Assembly (NCBI GenBank): GCA_030045935.1
Contig: JASIEN010000453.1
Coordinates: 1-12,066 of the forward strand
Length of the DNA: 12,066 bases
DNA from: Candidatus Sulfotelmatobacter sp.
GTDB lineage: Bacteria > Acidobacteriota > Terriglobia > Terriglobales > Acidobacteriaceae
Direction: 5' to 3'
Shown here: piece after piece, positions 1 through 6,767 of the stretch
Layout: each line of letters starts with the position of its first letter
Position numbering within the stretch: the stretch's first letter is position 1
Position numbers and translations under genes: made by a program
Notes under the pieces: model-generated
What the model was told of the DNA's origin: nothing
Database searches by the model: none
What the model saw: the letters and a program-made list of their open reading frames with translations, nothing else

Positions 1-5
1 AAGTG

Positions 6-52
6 ATGTCATTCCGAACCGATCCGAAGGATCGGTGAGGAACCTGCTTTTG
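6..52. repeat. Short dispersed hairpin repeat (candidate)
   Basis: A perfect 8-base inverted repeat (ACCGATCC at 18-25 and GGATCGGT at 29-36, loop GAA) lies inside a stretch that reads TGTCATTCCGA...GAGGAACCTGCTTT. From general familiarity, this resembles a family of short intergenic repeats (of the type TGTCATCCTGAGCG...GGATCTGC) scattered through many acidobacterial and other environmental genomes. Only one copy is visible here, so repeat status rests on resemblance. It sits directly in front of the acyl carrier protein gene, ending about 14 bases before its start codon. No T-run follows the hairpin, so it does not look like an intrinsic terminator. Confidence 0.5.
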
Positions 53-65
53 CCTTGTATAAGAT

Positions 66-308
66 ATGCCAACTACTGACCAAACACTCGACGAAATCAT
101 GAATCTGGCCGCAGCCCACTTTAAAGTCCCACGCGAGAAACTGCGTCCCGATGACGATTTTTTCAAGACGCTTGGCATCGACAGCTTGCAAACACTCGAC
201 CTCCTGACCAAGCTGGAAAACCATTTTCACGTCGAGCTCCCAGACTACGAATTACAAGGAGTTTCCGATTTTCGCATGCTGGCAGATAAAATCCAGGCGC
301 GGCTATAA
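66..308 (+). CDS. Acyl carrier protein
   Basis: An 80-residue protein of the usual acyl carrier protein (ACP) length. The phosphopantetheine attachment motif G-I-D-S-L is at residues 37-41, with Ser40 as the predicted attachment site, matching the position of the modified Ser in canonical ACPs. The helix-I, loop and acidic helix-II pattern typical of ACPs is visible (PDDDFFKTLGIDSLQTLDLL). It would carry acyl groups as thioesters in the cytoplasm. It is not beside fab genes; instead an acyl-activating ligase and a lipid kinase follow on the same strand after a repeat-filled gap, so it may be a specialised carrier loaded by that ligase rather than the housekeeping AcpP. The ATG at 66 gives the correct distance to Ser40; no clear Shine-Dalgarno precedes it. 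What lies upstream is outside the window. Confidence 0.9.
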   Translation: MPTTDQTLDEIMNLAAAHFKVPREKLRPDDDFFKTLGIDSLQTLDLLTKLENHFHVELPDYELQGVSDFRMLADKIQARL

Positions 309-467
309 GATCTATCACGGAAGTCACGGAGACACTGAGAGGTACACGGGGCCGCCCTATCTCGATTTCTTGCCTTCCAACAGAGGTAAGGGAGTGCTCA
401 CGGAGGTAAGGAAGTGCTCAACACCTTTTCTCGGCGCTCCGTGCCTCTGTGGTGAAATAACTCTTTA
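309..467. repeat. Repeat-filled intergenic gap
   Basis: The gap between the ACP and ligase genes holds no gene. Positions 381-400 and 401-420 are two tandem 20-base units that match at 18 of 20 bases (core GAGGTAAG, then GTGCTCA). Around them are segments in the style of a widespread dispersed repeat: TCACGGAGACACTGAGAG at 324-341 on the left and CTCCGTGCCTCTGTGGTGAAA at 437-457 on the right. These two are roughly inverted relative to each other and could form an imperfect long hairpin. I recall this 'cacggag / ctctgtggtga' sequence type from many unrelated bacterial genomes, but only this locus is visible here. Its 3' end lies about 10 bases before the ligase start codon, so it may form the ligase leader. 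Confidence 0.6.
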
Positions 468-2177
468 ATGCTCGATCTCCAGAAATATAGCTGCCTGCAG
501 GCGGCTTTGCGCGACGCGCTGGATCGTTATGCCAGCGAGACCTGCCTCATAGAAGCCGACCGCGCCCGCGAAAAAGTCCGGCTCACCTATTCTGACTTTA
601 AAGAGATCAGCCTGCCTCTGGCGCGGGCGCTTGAGGATGCCGAATTCGATCCCGGTGATCACGCAGCCATCCTGATGACAAACCAATCAAAATGGCTGAT
701 TTCCGCCTATGCAGCCCTCTACTGCGGCGGCGTGCTGGTTCCGCTCGATTACAAGCTGACTGCGCCTGAACAGCTTCAACTCCTCGAGCACTCGAAAGCC
801 AAGGTTCTGATCGTCGAGTACTACATCTGGCGGGCGATCATGCAATCAGCGGAGTTCCAGAACATCAAGACGAAGCTGGTGCTCGTGACCGAAGCACCGG
901 TTGGCGCCGATCTCGCCGGCGCATTTCGCTGGGAGGATTTCAAGCGCAAGGGAGCGCCGGATTTCGTCATGCGGCAGCGCGAGGACGTGGCATGTATCGT
1001 GTATTCATCGGGCACCGGCGGCCGCCCCAAAGGTTGCGTCCTCACCCACGAGAATTACCTCGAGCAGTGCCGCGCGCTCACCGCCTGGTATCCGTTCTGG
1101 CCTGGCGTGCGTTACTTGAGCATTCTGCCGACCAATCACGCGATTGATTTCATGGTGGGATTCATCGGTCCATTCGTTTGCGGAGCATGCGTAGTGCACT
1201 TGCGGACGCTACGCCCGGAGTTTGTCCGCGATGCGTTCGTTCGCTATCGCATCACCTACGTTTCGCTGGTTCCGATGATCGTCAAAAATCTGGAACGAGG
1301 GCTACGGGCAAAGTTCGACGAGCTTCCCGCATGGAAGCGCGCGATTCTCAATCGCATGATCGCGCTCAACCGGATGCTCACCCGCAAGAAACCGCGAGTC
1401 GAACTCAGCCGGTTTCTGCTTCCCAAAGTGCATCGAGCATTTGGTGGCGAACTGCTTGCCCTCATCACAGGCGGCGCGTTCATGGAGCCTTCGACCATGC
1501 AGTTCTTCTACGACCTGGGCATTCCCGTGGTCAACGGCTACGGCCTCACGGAAGCGGGAACCGCGCTCACATTGAACGATCTGAAACCGTTTCGCGCAGA
1601 CACAGTCGGCAAACCGCTCCCCGGAGTCGAACTGCGCATACTGAATCCGAATGAAGAAGGAATCGGCGAAGTGGCGGCGCGCAGCAAAACCGTGATGTCG
1701 CATTATCTCGACGACCCGGAACTCACGCTGCAAACCATTCTCGATGGCTGGTTACTCACGGGAGATCTCGGCTGCTTCGAAAAGCACGGGCACCTGCAAC
1801 TCTTCGGGCGAAAGAAAAATATGATCGTCACCGAGGGCGGCAAAAACATTTATCCCGAGGATATCGAAACCGTATTTGACGGCCTGCCGGTGAAAGAATA
1901 TTGCGTCTTCGCGGCAAACTATGTGTGGCCGCAAAAAGAGCAGGGGCGGGAAATGCTGGTGATGGCGTTGCGCCTGGAGAACAATCAGCATTTCGATAAC
2001 AAACTGCTCGAACAAATCATCGCCCGCAACCGCAAGCTCCCCGATTTCAAACGCGTCGGCGGATATCTGGTCTGGCAGAAAGATTTTCCACGCACGGCCT
2101 CCATGAAGATCAAACGGGATGCCCTGGCCGAGGAGATGAGGAAAACCGCGCAGCGGAGCGCGGTGGTGGGTCTGTGA
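468..2177 (+). CDS. AMP-forming acyl-CoA/acyl-ACP synthetase
   Basis: A 569-residue member of the ANL (adenylate-forming) superfamily, expected to activate a carboxylic acid with ATP to an acyl-AMP and transfer it to CoA or to a carrier-protein thiol. Visible motifs in order are the phosphate-binding loop YSSGTGGRPKG at 179-189 (Gly where Thr is usual in SGTTG), GYGLTEAG at 357-364, TGDLG at 431-435, the hinge and lysine-loop motif beginning GRKKNMIVTEGGKNIYPEDI at 447-466, and the C-terminal catalytic lysine Lys547 in PRTASMK. Length fits a full-length fatty-acid-type ligase. No carrier or reductase domain is fused, but a free ACP is encoded just upstream, suggesting acyl-ACP ligase activity; the substrate cannot be read from sequence. 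The start at 468 is close to the start of family homology; no good Shine-Dalgarno is present. The stop overlaps the next gene's GTG, implying translational coupling. Confidence 0.88.
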   Translation: MLDLQKYSCLQAALRDALDRYASETCLIEADRAREKVRLTYSDFKEISLPLARALEDAEFDPGDHAAILMTNQSKWLISAYAALYCGGVLVPLDYKLTAPEQLQLLEHSKAKVLIVEYYIWRAIMQSAEFQNIKTKLVLVTEAPVGADLAGAFRWEDFKRKGAPDFVMRQREDVACIVYSSGTGGRPKGCVLTHENYLEQCRALTAWYPFWPGVRYLSILPTNHAIDFMVGFIGPFVCGACVVHLRTLRPEFVRDAFVRYRITYVSLVPMIVKNLERGLRAKFDELPAWKRAILNRMIALNRMLTRKKPRVELSRFLLPKVHRAFGGELLALITGGAFMEPSTMQFFYDLGIPVVNGYGLTEAGTALTLNDLKPFRADTVGKPLPGVELRILNPNEEGIGEVAARSKTVMSHYLDDPELTLQTILDGWLLTGDLGCFEKHGHLQLFGRKKNMIVTEGGKNIYPEDIETVFDGLPVKEYCVFAANYVWPQKEQGREMLVMALRLENNQHFDNKLLEQIIARNRKLPDFKRVGGYLVWQKDFPRTASMKIKRDALAEEMRKTAQRSAVVGL

Positions 2178-3157
2178 GCGCACAACAGCCGTACCTTGCC
2201 ATTGTGAATCCAGCGGCTGGAGGAGGGAAATGCCGCAAGCTGTTGGGTGCGGCGCTCCAACGGCTGCGCGCAGGCGGAGTCGCCCTTGATGTAGTCGAGA
2301 CGCAGCGTGCCGAAGACGCGACACGCATCGCGCGCGAAGCATACGCGGGTGGTCGACGGAAATTTATCGCCGTGGGCGGCGACGGCACTTCGTATGAAGT
2401 CGTGAATGGCTTGTTCCCAGAGGCTGGTTGTGTGGAGCGGGCTAGTGTGGAGAAGGCGGATGTGGCTCGGGCGCTCCCTTCAGCAGGCTCGGGGCAGGCT
2501 CGGCCCGCTGCCCGCCCCGTGCTCGGATTTCTTCCTCTCGGCACAGGTAACTCCTTCTTGCGCGACTTCAGCGAGCGCGGGGTTGAACACGCCATCGAAT
2601 CACTCATCACCGGCCGCAAACAACCATGCGACGTTCTGCGCCTGCGGCATCGTCAAGGCGTCATCCATTACATAAATTTATTAAGCGTAGGTTTCGCCGC
2701 CGATGTAGCTACACTCCGCGCGCGACGCTTCAGCCGCTATGGAGAATTGGGCTACATCATTTCGATCTTCCTCGGTTTGGCACGGCTGCACCGGCGTCCA
2801 TTTCCCGTTCGCACAGATGACGAAAGAGATTTCGACCGCAGGCCGTGTCTGTTCCTCAGTTTCAGCAACAGCAAATTCACCGGCGGAACGATGATGATCG
2901 CTCCCAAAGCGGAAGTAAACAGCGGAATGATCGAATACGTGCGCTGGGGACCGATCGGCCGCCTGGGGCTTGTCAAGACTTTGCCCCGGCTCTATGACGG
3001 AACGCACATCGACCATGCGCTGGCAGAACGCAGAGCTGTGAAGCGGGTTGAGTTCGATCTCGATACCCCGGTAGACGTGATGGTGGATGGAGAAGTGCTC
3101 ACTTTGCATTGCGAGCAAATCGACGTGCTGCCCGGCGCTTTGGACGTTGTAGCATAG
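2174..3157 (+). CDS. Diacylglycerol kinase-family lipid kinase (YegS/DgkB type)
   Basis: A 327-residue protein with the DAGK catalytic-domain signatures: NPAAGGGK at 12-19, the nucleotide-binding GGDGTSYEVVNGL at 68-80, LPLGTGNSFLRDF at 120-132, and a C-terminal beta-domain ending with VDGE near 306-309. Members phosphorylate diacylglycerol or related lipids (or sphingoid/ceramide lipids) at the membrane using ATP; the exact lipid is not deducible. The start is GTG, and the GTGA overlap with the ligase stop supports it; a GGTGGGT stretch just upstream may act as ribosome binding site. Between GGDGT...NGL and LGFLPLGTGN there are about 30 residues more than I would expect in this family, encoded partly by repeat-like DNA (see the repeat entry). 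The frame stays open, so the protein is probably still made. The neighbouring ACP and acyl ligase suggest a role in lipid synthesis or remodelling. Confidence 0.88.
   Translation: MSAQQPYLAIVNPAAGGGKCRKLLGAALQRLRAGGVALDVVETQRAEDATRIAREAYAGGRRKFIAVGGDGTSYEVVNGLFPEAGCVERASVEKADVARALPSAGSGQARPAARPVLGFLPLGTGNSFLRDFSERGVEHAIESLITGRKQPCDVLRLRHRQGVIHYINLLSVGFAADVATLRARRFSRYGELGYIISIFLGLARLHRRPFPVRTDDERDFDRRPCLFLSFSNSKFTGGTMMIAPKAEVNSGMIEYVRWGPIGRLGLVKTLPRLYDGTHIDHALAERRAVKRVEFDLDTPVDVMVDGEVLTLHCEQIDVLPGALDVVA
2423..2515. repeat. Repeat-like in-frame insertion within lipid kinase gene
   Basis: Residues 84-114 of the lipid kinase fall between two conserved blocks that in related enzymes are usually joined by a short linker. 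The DNA includes CCTTCAGCAGGCTCGGGGCAGGCTCGG (about 2478-2503), in which GCAGGCTCGG occurs twice with an 11-base period (2483-2492 and 2494-2503). Its translation (PSAGSGQAR) and that of the reverse strand (CPEPAEG) are peptide signatures I recall from a dispersed repeat that invades coding sequences in many environmental bacteria. The rest of the extra stretch (2423-2476) is rich in GTGGAG/GTGGCT-like words. The boundaries of the insertion are estimates from motif spacing. Confidence 0.6.
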
Positions 3158-3182
3158 TCGCGACACGCAGGGAGAGATCAGT

Positions 3183-3614
3183 ATGCCGTCGAAGCTCGCA
3201 CACCACGCCGCTGCACTGACACAGGCGACCGGGTTTCTTCTGGTGGCACTGGGCGTCATTCATTTGATTGCGACACCATTCTTGATTGGGTGGTTCGGTC
3301 GCCAGCTGCGCTCTGAGAGCGCTGCACTGGCCATCGCAGCCATGCGGCTCAATTTTGTGCTTGCCGGAATTCTTCTGATTTCATTGGGAGTGTCGACTAT
3401 TTGGGCAGGGAGATCGCTCGCTCAGCCGTGGGCGTTGCGGCTGGCAACGCTGAACGCAGTTACCCTGCTTTGCCTTCCTGCACTGCTAGTGACGACCATG
3501 CCCGTGGAGTCGCTGGATGCGCCTATATTTCGACTGGCGGTTGTAGTCCTGATTATTGCGTGCCTCGTGCAGCTCGCCGCGCTAGTGGGGACTTGGAAGT
3601 CACGTCCACTGTAA
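3183..3614 (+). CDS. Small four-helix membrane protein, unknown function
   Basis: I do not recognise this 143-residue protein. It has four strongly hydrophobic stretches, at roughly residues 14-36, 54-76, 84-106 and 115-137, short loops, and a basic C-terminus, so it is almost certainly an inner-membrane protein with both ends on the same side. No catalytic motif or conserved Cys/His cluster is visible. A good Shine-Dalgarno, AGGGAGAG at 3169-3176, is placed correctly ahead of the ATG. It starts 25 bases after the lipid kinase stop and could be the last gene of that transcription unit; the thioredoxin-like gene that follows appears to have its own promoter. Confidence 0.75.
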   Translation: MPSKLAHHAAALTQATGFLLVALGVIHLIATPFLIGWFGRQLRSESAALAIAAMRLNFVLAGILLISLGVSTIWAGRSLAQPWALRLATLNAVTLLCLPALLVTTMPVESLDAPIFRLAVVVLIIACLVQLAALVGTWKSRPL

Positions 3615-3637
3615 ACTCCATTCACGGCGGAACGGCG

Positions 3638-3646
3638 TGATATAAA
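3638..3646 (+). promoter_or_regulatory. Extended -10 promoter, possibly leaderless, for trx-like/VKOR pair
   Basis: TGATATAAA at 3638-3646 matches an extended -10 element (TGn followed by TATAAA, 5 of 6 to TATAAT). Only six bases separate it from the ATG at 3653 and no Shine-Dalgarno lies between, so the transcript would begin at or next to the start codon. No convincing -35 is present at the usual distance. This is inference from sequence only. Confidence 0.4.
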
Positions 3647-3652
3647 AAAGCC

Positions 3653-4081
3653 ATGTCTGAAGAGCGCAGAAAACGCCAGCAGGCGCGAGTAGCCGAACCA
3701 GAGAGAATCACGTTCTCGCGCAAGCATTTCGTTTGGGCCGCAATCATTGCGGTGGTTGTTATCGGGTATAGCGTCTGGTGGTATCACGACAGTCATCGCT
3801 ACGACGATTTCGCCAAGTGCCTCACGTCAAAGGGAGTCAAGATGTACGGCGCGTATTGGTGCTCACACTGCGCCGAACAGAAGGAAGAATTCAGCCGGTC
3901 GTTCCGCTACGTGAATTACGTGGAGTGCGCGATCAAAGGCTCCCGCGAAATGACGCCCGCGTGCAAGGCCGCGAATGTGCAGCATTTTCCCTCATGGCAG
4001 TTTGGATCGGACACCAGGTTGGTGGAGGCCGTCTTTCCATTGCAGGAATTGAGTGACAAAACTGGATGTAGCCTGCCGTGA
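3653..4081 (+). CDS. Membrane-anchored thioredoxin-like protein, VKOR partner
   Basis: A 142-residue protein with a basic cytoplasmic N-terminus, one membrane helix at about residues 26-43, and a small thioredoxin-like domain facing the periplasm. The redox motif is WCSHC with Cys70 and Cys73; a likely cis-proline is in HFPSW (Pro113). Additional cysteines are Cys56, Cys92, Cys104 and Cys139. The order of features (AKCL..KGVKMYGAYWCSHC..., YVEC, a later Cys, then xFPSW) resembles the thioredoxin domain fused to the C-terminus of VKOR in cyanobacteria and plant plastids. Here it is a separate gene overlapping the VKOR gene by 4 bases, so the two probably work together: VKOR re-oxidises the WCSHC pair, which then introduces disulfides into exported proteins. 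The specific substrate is unknown. Confidence 0.82.
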   Translation: MSEERRKRQQARVAEPERITFSRKHFVWAAIIAVVVIGYSVWWYHDSHRYDDFAKCLTSKGVKMYGAYWCSHCAEQKEEFSRSFRYVNYVECAIKGSREMTPACKAANVQHFPSWQFGSDTRLVEAVFPLQELSDKTGCSLP

Positions 4082-4551
4082 TCGTAAACTCCTCACGCAA
4101 AAACAATGGCCTTATATTCACGCTCATCGCAGTCCTGGCCCTGGCGGGAGTAATAGATTCCGCTTTCTCGCTTCAGCGACACTATGCAAAATCAGCCACA
4201 CAATTCTGTGACATCGGAGAAAAATTCAACTGCGATATCGTAAATCGTAGTGAGTGGTCGCAAGTGATGGGGATTCCAGTAGCAGCCGTCGGGGTTGTGG
4301 GATACCTTGCATTGCTGCTGTTAGCCACAGCTTACCGGTCACGGCTTCAAACGCCTGTACTATTACTCGTGGCAGCAGGACTGGGTCTGGCCTTTGCACT
4401 CTACCTCACATATATCGAAGAATTCGTGCTGGATGCCTGGTGCATCCTATGTTTAATCTCGCTGGCGCTGATCGCGGCCATTACCGTGCTGGCGGCAACG
4501 CTGAAGGTACGGGACCGCCAGCTGATGCGACTCAATCAGTTGCACCGGTGA
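4078..4551 (+). CDS. Vitamin K epoxide reductase (VKOR) family protein
   Basis: A 157-residue membrane protein with four predicted helices (about 12-32, 65-85, 92-112, 120-142). The four hallmark cysteines are present: the loop pair Cys44 and Cys52 (CDIGEKFNC), followed by Ser58 and the MGIPVA segment, and the quinone-site CxxC Cys122-Ile-Leu-Cys125. Bacterial VKORs replace DsbB: they take electrons from a thioredoxin-like partner and pass them to quinone, driving disulfide formation outside the cytoplasm. The start is GTG within a GTGA overlap with the thioredoxin-like gene, which fixes the start and indicates coupling. There is no fused thioredoxin domain; the partner is the upstream gene. 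No gene resembling dsbA or dsbB is visible in the window. Confidence 0.9.
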   Translation: MIVNSSRKNNGLIFTLIAVLALAGVIDSAFSLQRHYAKSATQFCDIGEKFNCDIVNRSEWSQVMGIPVAAVGVVGYLALLLLATAYRSRLQTPVLLLVAAGLGLAFALYLTYIEEFVLDAWCILCLISLALIAAITVLAATLKVRDRQLMRLNQLHR

Positions 4552-4588
4552 AAAGCTCGACCATCCAGCCGGTCCAAATAGAGTTCCG

Positions 4589-5440
4589 ATGGCAAAAACC
4601 CTGACAGCTGAAAGCAGCACCGAGCCTCAGACGGAATTCCTCCGAGCTACAGGAGCCACCGGCGATCTTCACTTGCATAGTTTTTCCAGCCGCATATTTC
4701 GCAACACGCGCTTTCTTCGCATCTGGCTCCCGCCGGGATACGACGATGCAGCTAATCAAAGCCGGGCTTACCCGGTCTTATATCTCAATGACGGCCAGAA
4801 TCTGTTCGAGGCTTCCACGGCCTTTGGCGGCGTCGAGTGGCAAGTTGACGAGACCGCAGACCGGCTCATCCGCGAAGAAGCGATTCCGCCGATGATCATT
4901 GTTGGCATCGATAACATGGGCAAAGATCGTATACGCGAATATACGCCGTATCGGTCGGTGAATCCCATGATGTTGCGCGTGCTGGGGCGGCGTTATCCTG
5001 ATTTTCTGATGCTGGAAGTCATGCCCTTCGTGTGCAGAAATTATCGCGCTATGTCCGATCCGGGAAATATTGGGCTCGGAGGATCGTCACTGGGGGCGTT
5101 GATTGCGCTCTATACCGCGATGGTGCGCCCAGGAACATTTGGCAAGCTGCTGCTCGAAAGCCCCTCACTATGGGTTTCGGCCCGGCAACTGATCAAAGAC
5201 AGCAGGAAAGTCAGAATCTGGCCGGAAAGAATTTTCCTGGGAGTCGGAACATCTGAAGCTTCGAATGCAGAGCGCAGCCAAACAGTAGTAGACGATGTGC
5301 GCGAGCTCGCCGCGATCATACGCCGCGCGGTGCTCAGCGAGAAGCGCCTGAAGGTCGTTATCCAGGAGGGTGCTGCGCACAACGAAAGCGCATGGGCCGG
5401 GCGATTTCCCGAGGCATTGCAGTTCCTGTTTGGAAACTAA
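4589..5440 (+). CDS. Alpha/beta-hydrolase esterase (esterase D / enterochelin-esterase-like)
   Basis: A 283-residue protein of the putative-esterase family (alpha/beta hydrolase fold). It shows the early block LPPGYDD...YPVLYLNDGQNLF (48-73), the nucleophile elbow GGSSLG at 164-169 with Ser167 as probable catalytic serine, FLGVGTSE (216-223) where an acidic residue may complete the triad, and His264 in HNESAW as probable catalytic histidine. No signal peptide is evident, so it is probably cytoplasmic. Relatives cleave carboxyl esters ranging from siderophore esters to acetylated sugars; the natural substrate cannot be predicted. The ATG at 4589 follows the VKOR gene by 37 bases with no strong Shine-Dalgarno, and the first 25 residues are low in conservation features, so an internal start is possible. 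Its 3' end converges on the phosphofructokinase gene 21 bases away. Confidence 0.82.
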   Translation: MAKTLTAESSTEPQTEFLRATGATGDLHLHSFSSRIFRNTRFLRIWLPPGYDDAANQSRAYPVLYLNDGQNLFEASTAFGGVEWQVDETADRLIREEAIPPMIIVGIDNMGKDRIREYTPYRSVNPMMLRVLGRRYPDFLMLEVMPFVCRNYRAMSDPGNIGLGGSSLGALIALYTAMVRPGTFGKLLLESPSLWVSARQLIKDSRKVRIWPERIFLGVGTSEASNAERSQTVVDDVRELAAIIRRAVLSEKRLKVVIQEGAAHNESAWAGRFPEALQFLFGN

Positions 5441-5461
5441 GCTGACGCCGATAAAACTGCT

Positions 5462-6532
5462 TCATTTCCCTACCATCTGTTTGTTCTCCAGCTTCTCGAA
5501 CAGTCCCTCCATTGTCTGAATCACCTCATCATCCACTACGCGGTTGCGAGAAATGGCCTCGGCCAGAGGGACCGAAACAATTCTGTTTGCCCGCAATGCA
5601 GCCATCGATCCGAACTCGCCGCGGTGCACCATATCAATCGCCCCGAGTCCATAACGCGTGGCTAGCACGCGATCGAATGCACTGGGAGACCCTCCGCGCT
5701 GAATGTGGCCCAGAACGACGGCGCGAGTCTCATATCCGGTGCGCTTCTCGATTTCACGGGCGAGAATGTTGGCCACGCCGCCCAGCTTGGCGTGTCCGAA
5801 TTCATCCTTGCCCATATCTTGCAGTATGGGAGCCCCCGGTCCCGGCTCGGAGGCAAACTTTGCCCCTTCTGCCACCACAATGATGGAAAAATAACGTCCG
5901 CGCTCGTGCCGCTGACGGATCGACTCGGCAACCTTGTCGACGTCGAACGGGCGCTCGGGGATAAGAATTACATCCGCCCCGCCCGCGATGCCGCTGTAAA
6001 CCGCGATCCATCCGGCGTCGCGCCCCATCACTTCCACCACCATCACGCGATTGTGCGCCTCCGCCGTGGTATGCACGCGATCCAGAGCCTCGCACACGAT
6101 ATTGCACGCGGTGTCGAATCCGAACGTGTAGTCGGTGCCGCCAAGGTCATTGTCGATCGTTTTAGGAATGCCCACCACTTTGACGCCGCGTTCGTGCAGC
6201 TTCTGCGCGACCGAGAGTGTATCGTCGCCGCCGATCGCGATAAGAGCCTGAATCTGGTTCTTCTCAAGAGCTGCAATGCAGCGCTCAATCCCATCGGGAC
6301 GCTTGGCAGGATTCGTTCGTGAAGTGCGCAGAATCGTGCCACCACGCGGCAGAATACCAGCCACCGAGTCGAGATCGAGCGGCATGCTCATGTTGTCAAT
6401 CAGGCCGCGCCAGCCCTCGAGGAATCCCACGAATTCGTCTTCATAAGTGAACGTGCCTTTGCGGACAATGGCGCGAATGACGGCATTAAGGCCAGGACAA
6501 TCTCCGCCGCCCGTCAACATGCCAATCTTCAT
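5462..6532 (-). CDS. 6-phosphofructokinase, predicted pyrophosphate-dependent type
   Basis: A 356-residue member of the PfkA family, catalysing phosphorylation of fructose 6-phosphate to fructose 1,6-bisphosphate in glycolysis. Visible motifs are GGGDCPGLN at 8-16, GGDDT at 101-105, PKTIDND at 123-129 (Asp127 the catalytic base), MGRDAGWIA at 169-177 and GHIQRGGSPSAFDR near the C-terminal third. Numbering coincides with the E. coli enzyme. Position 104 is Asp rather than Gly and position 124 is Lys rather than Gly; in this family that pair is known to mark pyrophosphate as phosphoryl donor, so the enzyme is probably PPi-dependent (and reversible). The length, longer than the ~320 residues of E. 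coli PfkA, fits the group with mixed PPi/ATP members. Shine-Dalgarno GAGGGAG (complement of 6540-6546) supports the start. Monocistronic as far as visible. Confidence 0.93.
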   Translation of the reverse strand: MKIGMLTGGGDCPGLNAVIRAIVRKGTFTYEDEFVGFLEGWRGLIDNMSMPLDLDSVAGILPRGGTILRTSRTNPAKRPDGIERCIAALEKNQIQALIAIGGDDTLSVAQKLHERGVKVVGIPKTIDNDLGGTDYTFGFDTACNIVCEALDRVHTTAEAHNRVMVVEVMGRDAGWIAVYSGIAGGADVILIPERPFDVDKVAESIRQRHERGRYFSIIVVAEGAKFASEPGPGAPILQDMGKDEFGHAKLGGVANILAREIEKRTGYETRAVVLGHIQRGGSPSAFDRVLATRYGLGAIDMVHRGEFGSMAALRANRIVSVPLAEAISRNRVVDDEVIQTMEGLFEKLENKQMVGK

Positions 6533-6761
6533 CCTTCAACTCCCTCGCCAGATTCGCTCTGCGCCGATGCACTCGCCTAATCACTCATTATTAAAGCCTC
6601 TGTATAGGGCGTGGCCAGTTCAGGCCGTCAGCGATACGCGCCGCGATCACATGTCGTATGAACTAAGGTTACCATTAACCCTGCAGCCTTCGGGGGACGA
6701 AGCTCAACCACCCGGCAGCCGGAGCAGCAAACGGCACTAGGATGTCCCTCCTGTTCCGCGC

Positions 6762-6767
6762 TACACT
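6762..6767 (+). promoter_or_regulatory. Candidate -10 element, possibly leaderless ruvC
   Basis: TACACT lies eight bases before the ruvC ATG and there is no purine-rich ribosome binding site in between (GCACTCAC). This spacing would start the transcript at or almost at the start codon. No clear -35 is found 16-18 bases upstream. The rest of the 243-base gap between the phosphofructokinase and ruvC starts holds no gene and must contain the divergent promoters; I could not identify a strong promoter for the phosphofructokinase gene there. Confidence 0.3.

Noticed and set aside
309..467. CRISPR-like array or riboswitch in the ACP-ligase gap
   Set aside because: Only two tandem 20-base units with no spacers, and no known riboswitch core could be recognised; a dispersed repeat is simpler.
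1752..2342. 196-codon minus-strand open frame across the ligase/lipid kinase junction
   Set aside because: Antisense to two well-supported coupled genes, with no family motif.
2423..2515. Frameshift in the lipid kinase gene
   Set aside because: Conserved blocks on both sides are in the same frame, so the extra segment is an in-frame insertion and not a frameshift.
5705..6322. Open frame of 205 codons on the plus strand across the phosphofructokinase gene
   Set aside because: It lies wholly antisense to a gene with complete PFK motifs and its translation shows no recognisable domain; it is a shadow frame of GC-rich coding DNA.
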